NCBI GenBank assembly: GCA_021797915.1
Contig: JAJZYT010000003.1
Location: 64,812-112,346, forward strand
Origin: Thermoplasmata archaeon
GTDB taxonomy: Archaea > Thermoplasmatota > Thermoplasmata > Thermoplasmatales > GCA-001856825
Length of the DNA: 47,535 nucleotides
Direction of reading: 5' to 3'
Below, in pieces: positions 41,368 through 47,535 of the stretch. Below the pieces are notes generated by a model. That model did not search any database. It saw only the letters and a list, made by a program, of their open reading frames with translations, and was not told the DNA's origin. Each line of letters begins with the position of its first letter. Positions within the stretch are counted from its first letter, which is position 1. Made by a program: the position numbers and the translations under genes.

Positions 41368-41865
41368 ATGGGTAGAAAAAGGGTGCTCGTTGTTGAGAAA
41401 CACGTCAGTGTAGAAAACATAACGAAGCGCATCAAGGAAGAGAAACACAGGGCGAGGATCATCCCGAGGCTGATCTTCATAAGGTTGCTGTACAGGGGGA
41501 GGAGCGTAATAGAGGCAGCAGAGGATGCAGGAATCGCAAAGAGGGCAGGATACCAGTGGCTAAAGAGATGGAACGAGTCTGGATACGAAGGACTCATTCC
41601 CAGATTTGCAGGTGGTAAACCGCCGAAACTTACCGTAGAACAGATGGAACTGCTCAAGGCAAAACTGAAGGCAAAGGATCTATGGCATCCCAGGGATGTC
41701 ACTGATCTCATCGGAAGAGAATTTGGTACGGAATATTCGGAGAGACAGGTGCGTAGGTTCTTGAAGAATATAAGTATGAAAAACGCTAAACCGTACCAGG
41801 TCGACTACAGGAAACTAAAGGATGCTGAAGAAAAACCAAAAAAAACTCGGTCGTACAAGTCCTGA
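41368..41865 (+). CDS. IS630-family transposase, N-terminal helix-turn-helix part
   Basis: 165 residues. The section SVIEAAEDAGIAKRAGYQWLKRWNESGYEGL (residues 46-76, read here in parts) is the DNA-binding helix-turn-helix of IS630 transposases; a second winged-helix block follows (TDLIGREFGTEYSERQVRRF). It stops at 41865. The catalytic domain continues in another frame that overlaps here, across an A-rich run (CCAAAAAAAACTC, about 41837-41849). Many IS630 elements make the joined protein by frameshifting at such a run. Confidence 0.8.
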   Translation: MGRKRVLVVEKHVSVENITKRIKEEKHRARIIPRLIFIRLLYRGRSVIEAAEDAGIAKRAGYQWLKRWNESGYEGLIPRFAGGKPPKLTVEQMELLKAKLKAKDLWHPRDVTDLIGREFGTEYSERQVRRFLKNISMKNAKPYQVDYRKLKDAEEKPKKTRSYKS

Positions 41866-42118
41866 GGACACGATAATAGGGTTCCTTGACGAATCTTCAC
41901 CAAGGACTACAGCCAGTACCGTAAGGCTGTGGTCATTCGGCAAGCCAGTGATGATAAAGAATACATCGATGTATAGGGCGAACACGTTTGGCTTCGACGC
42001 ATACAACGGGAAGAGCGTGGTTAACAAATCCGGGGATTCCAAACAGGAGAGCATCATTGATTTCCTGGACAGGATAAAGGTTGATGAATCCTTTCAACCG
42101 AATCCTCGTGATCCTTGA
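41822..42118 (+). pseudogene. IS630 transposase, first part of the DDE domain (broken)
   Basis: A 98-codon frame starting inside the previous gene. It carries the first catalytic Asp in IIGFLDESSPRTT, then strands of the RNase H-like fold (FDAYNGKSVV). The true sequence leaves this frame near 42085-42110 (after DRIKVDES); the last residues (QPNPRDP) are nonsense. The second frameshift is not at a slippery run, so it looks like damage, not programmed shifting. Confidence 0.7.
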
Positions 42119-42383
42119 CAACTTCTCTGCACACAAAACGGAGGACGTGATGATAAAGGCAGAGGTGCTGGGAATAGAACTCATATTCGTGCCACCATAT
42201 TCCCCGAAGCTGAATCCCATAGGATACATCTGGAAATCGATAAAGATGGTGGTATCACGTACGTTCGTGAAGGATCAGGACACGCTGATAGAACTGGTCA
42301 AATCAAATTTCAATGAACTCTCAAAGAGTACGTCATTCTGTAGAAGCTGGATAGAGAAGTTTGTCAGCAGTAAGGACATATAG
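42081..42383 (+). pseudogene. IS630 transposase, last part of the DDE domain (broken)
   Basis: A 100-codon frame with the second catalytic Asp (ILVILDNFSAHKTE) and the terminal motif PPYSPKLNPIGYIWKSIK. In IS630 the motif is NPIE, where Glu is the third catalytic residue. Here it is Gly (NPIGYIW), a change that should abolish activity. Together with two frame changes, this supports a dead element. Confidence 0.75.
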
Positions 42384-42385
42384 TA

Positions 42386-42401
42386 ATGTCAAACACTATA
42401 A
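42386..42401 (-). repeat. Right terminal inverted repeat of the IS
   Basis: ATGTCAAACACTATAA, the exact complement of the left repeat. The transposase remnant ends only a few bases before it. Confidence 0.85.
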
Positions 42402-42769
42402 CAGCATATTTCCAAATTCCGAGGAGAAAGTGGGAAGACTACCCCATATTAAGGGCACTATGGCAGAAGACAGAATCGCTAAAGTTCTTGACAATATAGC
42501 CATCTTAGATAATATAGCAAAACATGCTTCTGAAGACAAATGAGAAAAAATTAGGAAGAAAATCAAAATTATCCCGCTACAAGCAACAAGTCTGATTACA
42601 CACTAGAATGAACCCAGTGGTCATTTAATTATACTGTAGTTTTAAGCTACATCTTGTAGTTATATTGGTAATAAAACAACAAGGCTCATATCCCGGAAAA
42701 TAGAAACTGCAGCTCAGAAATGCGATAATTATTTTACCAGTATTAAATGTCCTCCTACGAAAGATAAGG
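42402..42769. other. Stretch between the IS and tatC
   Basis: The first 100 bases would complete the small frame that begins at 41311 if the IS were removed; a 27-codon alternative frame (about 42463-42543) also exists, and neither has a known motif. From 42544 to 42769 the sequence is AT-rich and holds only the tatC promoter region (TATA-like run near 42733-42745). No RNA gene is seen. Confidence 0.4.
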
Positions 42770-43600
42770 ATGAGTCAGGATAAGGGAGTACTTGGGGGGA
42801 AGCTGTTCACTTACATAGACGAGCTGGTTGCGAGGCTGAAGGGAACAATCATAGTCTTCATTATAATTTTCTTCGGACTTTTCCTTTTAGGGCCGGTACC
42901 ATTCAGACTAGACGGGTACAACCTTTTCTATCCGTTTCCTTCTTTCTACAACAGTTTTTCTGTCGTTCTCCTGAAACTGATGGAAACTACCCTAGTGCCA
43001 CCCAAGATGGTACTGATCAATGTTGCCCCGTTTGACATAGTCGTGAGTGTTGTCTACATTTCACTTGCCTTCTCGATATCTATTGTCATCCCAGTCCTTG
43101 CATTCCAGTTTTTGAGTTTCTCCAAGACAGCCCTATATCCGAGAGAGAGGAAGGCAGTAACATTTTCGATAATACCGATATTGATCCTGTTTGTTGTGGG
43201 GGTCGTATTTGCGTTGAAGCTAATCATGCCTATTCTCTTTCACGTCATTTATGCTTTTGCCCTGGATGTGGACGTGCTTCCCACCCTTGGGATACTGCAG
43301 TTTGTTTCGATAGTGGTATTGATAACCGCTGGGATGGGTGCAATTTTCGAGACGCCGATAATTGTGTTTTCTCTCTCATATGTTGGGGTAGTTCCACCAT
43401 CTTTCTGGTTCAAGAACTGGAGATATGCGATCATAGGTGCATTCTTCGTAGCTCTGCTCATTTCACCAGGAGCAACAGGTGGAATTATGGAGACAACGAT
43501 AGCGCTCATTATAATTGCCCTTTATTTTTCTGGGGCGCTCCTGGCCAAATGGATTCTGGGCAAGCGGCTCCGGGCGGAGCAGAAATCAACTTCAACGTAA
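42770..43600 (+). CDS. tatC: Twin-arginine translocase subunit TatC
   Basis: Receptor for twin-arginine signal peptides. Six membrane helices in 276 residues, with the family start FTYIDELVARLKG (about 13-25) and the second-helix region VAPFDIVVSVVYISLAFSI. The segment LSFSKTALYPRERKAV (residues 114-129) matches the conserved F...LY..ER...V block, and FETPI comes later (about 193). Archaeal TatC usually begins H/Y-x-x-ELR; here YIDELVARL. It lies on the opposite strand from tatA, with a crotonase-like gene between them. Confidence 0.93.
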   Translation: MSQDKGVLGGKLFTYIDELVARLKGTIIVFIIIFFGLFLLGPVPFRLDGYNLFYPFPSFYNSFSVVLLKLMETTLVPPKMVLINVAPFDIVVSVVYISLAFSISIVIPVLAFQFLSFSKTALYPRERKAVTFSIIPILILFVVGVVFALKLIMPILFHVIYAFALDVDVLPTLGILQFVSIVVLITAGMGAIFETPIIVFSLSYVGVVPPSFWFKNWRYAIIGAFFVALLISPGATGGIMETTIALIIIALYFSGALLAKWILGKRLRAEQKSTST

Positions 43601-43672
43601 ACACTGCAGTGCGGGATAAAACTATAAGTTGAATAACATATAAGCTGATAATTTACAAAGAGGGTATGATAA

Positions 43673-44344
43673 ATGACTCACAAATCTTCAGCGCCTTCGG
43701 TCGAAGGGTTCAAAAAGATATCATTCTGGAGAGAGGAAACTGTTGGCGTAGTCACTCTGCTCTCTCCGGGACACATCGACAACACGCTTCTGGAGGAACT
43801 CATCAGGGTCTTCTCTATCGCAGCCCTGGATGATCAGGTATCCTCAGTCCTCTTGACTGGGTCTAACTACATCTTCTCGAGGGGTATTTCCGTTCCAGAA
43901 AACAAGAGCTATGCAGACCTCAGAGATTACTACAAGAGAATTCAGAGCTTAGTCCTTTTCTGGATAGCCCTTGAAAAACCAATTTTCACTGCCATAAACG
44001 GAACTGCTGCTAACAACGGTCTCTCTCTTGCACTCCTAGGAGACGAGACATTCTTCTCGGAAAACAGTAAGATAGTCTTGGACAAAGAAGAACCAGTCTT
44101 GCTTCTTGGAAGCTATACGATCCCGGAAAAGATAGTGTTAAAGGGTGAATCCCTCGCAGTTAAAGGTGTTGAGACGGGAAAGGATACTATGATGCAAGAT
44201 GTATTTGAGAAAACAAAGCAATTGCAAAATCTAAGTTACAATAGTGTCAGGAGGAAAAAATTTCCAGAATTTGAGAAAACACTCCTACAAGAAGAAATTG
44301 ATTTCTTAGACTACTATCTATGGTGTGAAGGATGTAAAAAATAA
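43673..44344 (+). CDS. Divergent crotonase-fold protein, probably catalytically altered
   Basis: 223 residues. The N-terminal half follows the enoyl-CoA hydratase pattern: ETVGVVTLLSPGHIDNTLLEELIRVF, then VSSVLLTGSNYIFSRGISV and EKPIFTAINGTAANNGLSLALLGDE. The standard FSAGAD oxyanion loop is FSRGIS, and the usual AxGGG stretch is AANNG. The usual helices after about residue 130 are replaced by a charged segment, and the tail (YYLWCEGCKK) is unrelated. Full-length family members have about 255 residues. The active-site changes suggest a lost or changed activity. Its function beside the Tat genes is unknown. Confidence 0.7.
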   Translation: MTHKSSAPSVEGFKKISFWREETVGVVTLLSPGHIDNTLLEELIRVFSIAALDDQVSSVLLTGSNYIFSRGISVPENKSYADLRDYYKRIQSLVLFWIALEKPIFTAINGTAANNGLSLALLGDETFFSENSKIVLDKEEPVLLLGSYTIPEKIVLKGESLAVKGVETGKDTMMQDVFEKTKQLQNLSYNSVRRKKFPEFEKTLLQEEIDFLDYYLWCEGCKK

Positions 44345-44410
44345 GATTCAATAATCAACTCTAATCCGTATGGTCTCTTGTGTGTTGATTTCTGTCAATT
44401 CAATGGGTGC

Positions 44411-44620
44411 TTAATTAGGGGGCTCGGGTTTTGGGGCTTCGGATTTTGTCGCCTCGCTAATTTCTCTCTCGACTTCCATCCGTCCCTTCCTGAATTCACC
44501 CATTGCGCGACCTAGTGCTTTAGCGACTTCGGGTATCTTCTTTGATCCGCCGAGAACAAGCAGAACGACCACGATCAATATTATCCAGTCTGTCGGACTA
44601 CCTAACATCTGAGTTTGCAT
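44411..44620 (-). CDS. tatA: Twin-arginine translocase subunit TatA
   Basis: Pore-forming component. 69 residues with a membrane helix (about 11-24), the hinge LGGSKKIPEVAKALGRAMGE (residues 23-42) and an amphipathic helix, then a charged tail ending in KPEPPN. The pattern of one short helix then an amphipathic one is the TatA hallmark. It is transcribed toward tatC. Its upstream region (44621-44803) has no gene but carries the motifs described below. Confidence 0.93.
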   Translation of the reverse strand: MQTQMLGSPTDWIILIVVVLLVLGGSKKIPEVAKALGRAMGEFRKGRMEVEREISEATKSEAPKPEPPN

Positions 44621-44677
44621 TTAAGTCGTCTATATTAACATAATGGTGATTTATGTCAAAAACTGGCATTACACCGA

Positions 44678-44699
44678 TTTGCACAAACTTGCGCAAACT
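44678..44699 (-). promoter_or_regulatory. Upstream motif of tatA, similar to one ahead of the cupredoxin gene
   Basis: On the minus strand AGTTTGCGCAAGTTTGTGCA begins at 44699, about 80 bases before the tatA start. A related motif, AGTTTGCACTTATTTGTGTA, lies about 85 bases before the 45506 gene. Confidence 0.35.
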
Positions 44700-44748
44700 C
44701 GGTTCCGGAAGCCGAACTAAGAGGGTCTAAGAAATACTTGTCTCAGAA

Positions 44749-44766
44749 TATACAAACAATTGTATA
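44749..44766. promoter_or_regulatory. Dyad TATACAA-ACAA-TTGTATA
   Basis: Seven-base arms around a 4-base centre (44749-44755 and 44760-44766). It lies between the RHH regulator gene and tatA. The half-site TATACAA recurs at 45377-45383, directly upstream of the regulator's own start, so this is a candidate operator for that regulator. Confidence 0.4.
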
Positions 44767-44803
44767 ATCGATCAAGGGGTTTGATTTGGTTCCGTATCGA
44801 CGT

Positions 44804-45367
44804 TTACGGCGTTCCTCTGATTCTCACAAATCCTTCTGCGACCTGTTGTTCGAAATTCTTGTACCCGTATTCCATCAGGAAGCATTTAGCCCCTTCTGCT
44901 GTTACTTTGGATGCAGCAACCGAATAACCACTCCCGATCAAAAGAAGTTCCACTTCATCTTCGTAACTCCTTATTTCTAAACGATCTGTTGGAAGGAACG
45001 TTTCGTACTGCTTGACCAATCTTGCTAGCTCGGTGATGTCTTTGGCGATTCCCCTTACCAGTTCACCAAAAATGTGTCCCCTGTCGCACCACATTTTCAT
45101 AACTTCATCCTCAGAACACTTTAGAGCAGCGGATACGCTGAGATCCAGCATTATTGCCGATATGGGAACCGCTCCTATTGCAGTTGAAATCTCATGAAAA
45201 CTGATCAAATTCTCGATTTGATCTCTGTTGATATGCTTCTCTTTCAACTTGGCATATAAGTCTACCGATTCAGTAATGACAGAGCTAATTGTTTTACCCT
45301 CTTCCTTGCCTAGATCCTGAATTATCTTGGCTTGATCATTTGTAAGAGAGATGTTGAGTCTGGCCAT
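44804..45367 (-). CDS. Ribbon-helix-helix regulator with a C-terminal sensor-like domain
   Basis: 187 residues. The N terminus (MARLNISLTNDQAKIIQDLG and KTISSVITESVDLYAKL, 1-43) is a ribbon-helix-helix DNA-binding fold of the CopG/MetJ type. Residues 55-187 form a soluble mixed helical/strand domain containing single cysteines (CSEDEVMKMWCDRGH; AKCFLMEYGY). I recognise no family for it. A TATA box (AATTTTAAGC, about 45387-45396 on the minus strand) lies about 25 bases before ATG 45367, with TATACAA between them. It probably regulates itself and neighbouring genes. Confidence 0.75.
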   Translation of the reverse strand: MARLNISLTNDQAKIIQDLGKEEGKTISSVITESVDLYAKLKEKHINRDQIENLISFHEISTAIGAVPISAIMLDLSVSAALKCSEDEVMKMWCDRGHIFGELVRGIAKDITELARLVKQYETFLPTDRLEIRSYEDEVELLLIGSGYSVAASKVTAEGAKCFLMEYGYKNFEQQVAEGFVRIRGTP

Positions 45368-45420
45368 TAATAACTATATACAATAAGCTTAAAATTGTTA
45401 TGTTTGTAATTTTTTGAAGA

Positions 45421-45442
45421 AGTTTGCACTTATTTGTGTATT
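45421..45442 (+). promoter_or_regulatory. Upstream motif of the cupredoxin gene
   Basis: AGTTTGCACTTATTTGTGTA lies about 65-85 bases before ATG 45506 and resembles the motif ahead of tatA at the same distance. The TATA box is probably CGTAATATACC (about 45469-45479), placed for a leaderless start. Confidence 0.35.
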
Positions 45443-45505
45443 GCTCTGCGCCTAAATGTGCACGATACGTAATATACCATCGTAAAATTATTTTACCGAC
45501 TTAAT

Positions 45506-46738
45506 ATGCTTTCAGAAAAGACATTTTACGCAGTTGTAGTCGCCATAGTGATTATTGGCGGACTAGGCATAGGAGTGGCATACGACCACGCCATTTCTAC
45601 AGCATCTCCGAGTGGTTCTCACGGAACGACGAACAACAGCAGTGGAGGTAGCAATTACTACTCTCTGACATTAGTAGTGACAACGAACAATCAATACAAT
45701 AGTTCGGTTGGAGACCAGCCGGCCTTTTATATTCTGAGTGGAGGCAAGCTCCAATCTACAGCAAACATAACGCTCCCGTCAAATAAAAAAATAGATCTGA
45801 CTATCATAAATTATGACGATGGAGTCGGGTCGGTAGCGACTCAGTACGACAACGTCACAGGTACCACTAATGACCAGATCTCCATAATCAATAACACAAA
45901 TGTGAATTCCACTTACAACGGACAAAACATAAGCGTTATAGGGGGCCAGAAAGTTTCCCAGGTCCCTAATGATAACATTGCTCACACTTTCACTATATTG
46001 AGTGGGGCAACAGTCGTGGTGAATATACCGATCACGCCCTCTTCTATTATTCAAACATCATTCACACTGAGCTCTGGCAGTTACTCCTGGCAGTGCGAGG
46101 TTGCCTGTGGCTCTGGCTCATCTGGCTGGGAAGGAGCTATGAATACTCCAGGTTGGATGGCAGGCACCGTTTACTCTTCTCCAACGGTATCCACACCATC
46201 GTCTCAACCATACAGTCTGACCTTAGTGGTCACGACAAACAACTTCTTTAACCAGAGTGTCGGGAATCAACCTGCCTTCTATGTATTAGAGAACGGAAGT
46301 TTGTATTCCACCGCTCAGTTGAAGCTACCGTCCAAGGTGGAGATAAGCCTCACGGTCATTGACTTCGACGACGGTGTAGGTCCAGTTGCATCCCAATATG
46401 CTGCAGTCGCAGGAACAACCAACAACCAGATCTCCATAGTAAACAACACTAATGTGAACTCTACTGAAGGCAGCAACGGCATCAACATATCTGGTGGTTC
46501 TACAGTTTCTCAGGTACCCAGTAGTAACATTGCTCACACACTGACCATTCTGGCTACAGGTAACAAGATTGTACTGAATATTCCTTTGACTCCATCCAGT
46601 GTCGTATCCACAACCTTCAGCATCACCTCAGGAAACTATACCTGGCAGTGCGAAGTCCCATGCGGTTCTGGCTCATCGGGCTGGGAAGGAGCCATGTCGA
46701 CAGCCGGATGGATGGAAGGCTCCGTCTACGTTTTGTGA
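45506..46738 (+). CDS. Membrane-anchored tandem cupredoxin with CuA-like loops
   Basis: 410 residues. A membrane helix (7-26) and a Ser/Asn-rich linker precede two near-identical cupredoxin-type domains (about 51-222 and 236-410). Both have YSLTLVVTTNN at their start and the strand NIAHTxTIL with His160 and His344. Both copper loops read WQCEVxCGSGSSGWEGAM, with Cys197/Cys201 and Cys382/Cys386, and Met212 or 218 and Met397 or 403 after them. CxxxCG is typical of CuA centres of cytochrome oxidase subunit II, but the His of the CxxxCGxxHxxM pattern is absent in both. Probably an electron carrier on the outer face of the membrane. Confidence 0.75.
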   Translation: MLSEKTFYAVVVAIVIIGGLGIGVAYDHAISTASPSGSHGTTNNSSGGSNYYSLTLVVTTNNQYNSSVGDQPAFYILSGGKLQSTANITLPSNKKIDLTIINYDDGVGSVATQYDNVTGTTNDQISIINNTNVNSTYNGQNISVIGGQKVSQVPNDNIAHTFTILSGATVVVNIPITPSSIIQTSFTLSSGSYSWQCEVACGSGSSGWEGAMNTPGWMAGTVYSSPTVSTPSSQPYSLTLVVTTNNFFNQSVGNQPAFYVLENGSLYSTAQLKLPSKVEISLTVIDFDDGVGPVASQYAAVAGTTNNQISIVNNTNVNSTEGSNGINISGGSTVSQVPSSNIAHTLTILATGNKIVLNIPLTPSSVVSTTFSITSGNYTWQCEVPCGSGSSGWEGAMSTAGWMEGSVYVL

Positions 46739-46748
46739 GGGGAAGAAT

Positions 46749-47447
46749 CTGACACCATCAGAAAGACAACCGGATGAACATAAGAGGAACTTCCTGAAGA
46801 TAATGGGAGTTCTGGTAATAGGGGCGGGAATGATCGGGACACTGAGGAGTGTTGTGCAGTATGTCGTACCAACGGTATCGGGAGGTGAAACATCATTTCC
46901 AGTTCTCACCTTAGTCTTGCCAAGCGGGAGTTCAGTTCACACTTCAGATTTGACGGTGAACGATCCAGCCGTAGTCACCTTCAATTATCCTCTGCAGAAT
47001 GAACCTAACTTTCTCTTAAGATTAGGTGATTCTAGCAATAACGATGTGAAGATATCTCCAGTCACCGTTCCTATTCCGGCTACTGGAGGCTCATTCCAGT
47101 CGCCTGGAGGAGTAGGGCCATACGGATCGGTTGTATCTGCATCTGCGATATGCCAGCATCTAGGCTGTGTGCCTCCTGAACTCAGATTCTATTCCCCGAC
47201 TTCATCGACTTTTTCGGGAAAAATTCACTGCAGCTGCCACGGCAGCTCTTATGATCCATATACTGGTTTCAGCGTTACAAGCGGACCGACGAAGGCACCA
47301 CTACCAAGCATCACCCTCTCGTATGATTCTTCAACGGACACTTACGCGGCGACTATGATGGTTGGACCTACCATCTACGGGCACTCTTCAGATCTTACAG
47401 GTGGCAATTCAATCACAACCAGCGGGACGGTTGTGACTACAACATGA
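46749..47447 (+). CDS. Rieske iron-sulfur protein with a Tat-type signal, probable CTG start
   Basis: Iron-sulfur subunit of a bc-type complex. Rieske motifs are CQHLGC (Cys135, His137, Cys140) and CSCHGSSYD (Cys161, Cys163, His164), then GPTKAPLP. The N terminus has KRNFLKIMGVLVIGAGMIG, a twin-arginine-like signal (KR form) and a membrane helix. No ATG, GTG or TTG lies between the preceding gene and this signal; ATG 46803 would cut into it, and ATG 46599 would add 50 implausible residues that overlap the cupredoxin gene. CTG 46749 has GAGGGGAA 6 bases upstream and gives a normal tail, 232 residues in total. It overlaps nothing and follows the cupredoxin gene by 10 bases. Confidence 0.88.
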   Translation: MTPSERQPDEHKRNFLKIMGVLVIGAGMIGTLRSVVQYVVPTVSGGETSFPVLTLVLPSGSSVHTSDLTVNDPAVVTFNYPLQNEPNFLLRLGDSSNNDVKISPVTVPIPATGGSFQSPGGVGPYGSVVSASAICQHLGCVPPELRFYSPTSSTFSGKIHCSCHGSSYDPYTGFSVTSGPTKAPLPSITLSYDSSTDTYAATMMVGPTIYGHSSDLTGGNSITTSGTVVTTT

Positions 47448-47458
47448 AAGGTGATCAA

Positions 47459-47535
47459 ATGAGCGACAAAAGTCTGTTAGAAAAAGTGATGAACGAACCA
47501 CAACCCATTCCAAGAAGAGTTCCAGATTACATGAG
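47459..47535 (+). CDS. Start of an unidentified gene, probably cytochrome b (partial)
   Basis: A ribosome binding site (AAAGGTGATC) lies a few bases before ATG 47459, 11 bases after the Rieske stop. The 25 visible codons read MSDKSLLEKVMNEPQPIPRR and then VPDYM. They are too few to identify a family, but a charged N terminus after a Rieske gene fits cytochrome b of a bc complex. The gene runs off the window. Confidence 0.55.
   Translation, partial: MSDKSLLEKVMNEPQPIPRRVPDYM

Larger units (their letters stand above)
41321..42400 (+). mobile_element. IS630-type insertion sequence, about 1.08 kb, probably inactive
   Basis: The ends carry 16-bp inverted repeats, TTATAGTGTTTGACAT (41320-41335) and its exact complement (42386-42401). 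The outermost TA on each side fits the TA target duplication of IS630. Inside are a transposase N-terminal helix-turn-helix reading frame and two further frames with the DDE domain, in three different frames. Confidence 0.85.

Noticed and set aside
46599-46748. Start of the Rieske protein at ATG 46599
   Set aside because: It would add 50 residues that are the shifted reading of the end of the cupredoxin gene and would put the Tat signal far from the N terminus.
1-47535. CRISPR arrays and tRNA genes
   Set aside because: I looked for regularly spaced direct repeats and for tRNA-like TTC-loop patterns near the gaps and found none. A covariance-model scan could still find a split or intron-bearing tRNA.

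Overview
The window comes from an archaeon, most likely of the class Thermoplasmata. The evidence is a full archaeal-order ribosomal protein operon with archaeal/eukaryotic-only members (S4e, L32e, L19e, aIF1, the RNase P protein Rnp1), the L44e-S27e-aIF2alpha-Nop10-PAC2 operon, NMD3, and AT-rich TATA boxes about 25 bases ahead of many starts (leaderless transcripts). Cupredoxin, Rieske and Tat genes next to heavily glycosylatable secreted proteins fit an aerobic acidophile. I infer the taxonomy from gene content and style; I have not tested it by alignment.

Layout. (1) 1-2.33 kb: the C-terminal part of a class II ribonucleotide reductase, then a Nudix hydrolase. (2) 2.33-3.03 kb: a promoter and a candidate structured RNA, then the promoter of the ribosomal operon. 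(3) 3.03-18.82 kb: 24 ribosomal proteins with aIF1 and rnp1, then secY, adenylate kinase, an EMC3/DUF106 membrane protein, cytidylate kinase and cbf5, nearly all overlapping or a few bases apart on the + strand. Two of these genes, S14 (53 aa) and the extended cbf5, need careful start calls. (4) 18.8-21.9 kb: a CPA-type antiporter, a 54-residue small protein on the minus strand, and an arsenite exporter (Acr3) with its ArsR repressor. (5) 21.9-33.6 kb, mostly minus strand: PAC2-nop10-aif2a-S27e-L44e, ileS (+), a small membrane protein, nmd3, a Cys-rich protein, asnS, and a pyrF/aconitase-X operon. The operon's small aconitase-X subunit is fused to a Nudix domain. (6) 33.6-42.5 kb: a lower-GC accessory region. 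It holds three paralogous membrane-anchored coiled-coil glycoproteins ending in IWR(S), one larger secreted protein and the remnant of a second, two tandem zinc-finger paralogs, a 32-residue membrane peptide, a membrane-spanning thioredoxin-like/winged-helix regulator, and a decayed IS630-type element. (7) 42.7-47.5 kb: tatC, a degenerate crotonase-like protein and tatA, an RHH regulator, then a tandem cupredoxin, a Tat-type Rieske protein and the first codons of what is probably cytochrome b.

How the parts work together. Region 3 makes the ribosome and couples it to membrane insertion (SecY, DUF106) and to RNA modification (Cbf5, with Nop10 in region 5). The aconitase-X pair points to the archaeal mevalonate route for membrane lipids. 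Region 7 looks like a respiratory bc-type module beside the Tat machinery that would export its Rieske subunit. The least described material is in region 6 and in the fusions: the redox-domain/wHTH membrane protein, the IWR(S) family, the zinc-finger pair, the aconitase X-Nudix fusion, and the CuA-like loops that lack their second histidine. Three conserved genes (nmd3, cbf5, Rieske) have no ATG/GTG/TTG where family homology requires a start, which suggests near-cognate start codons.
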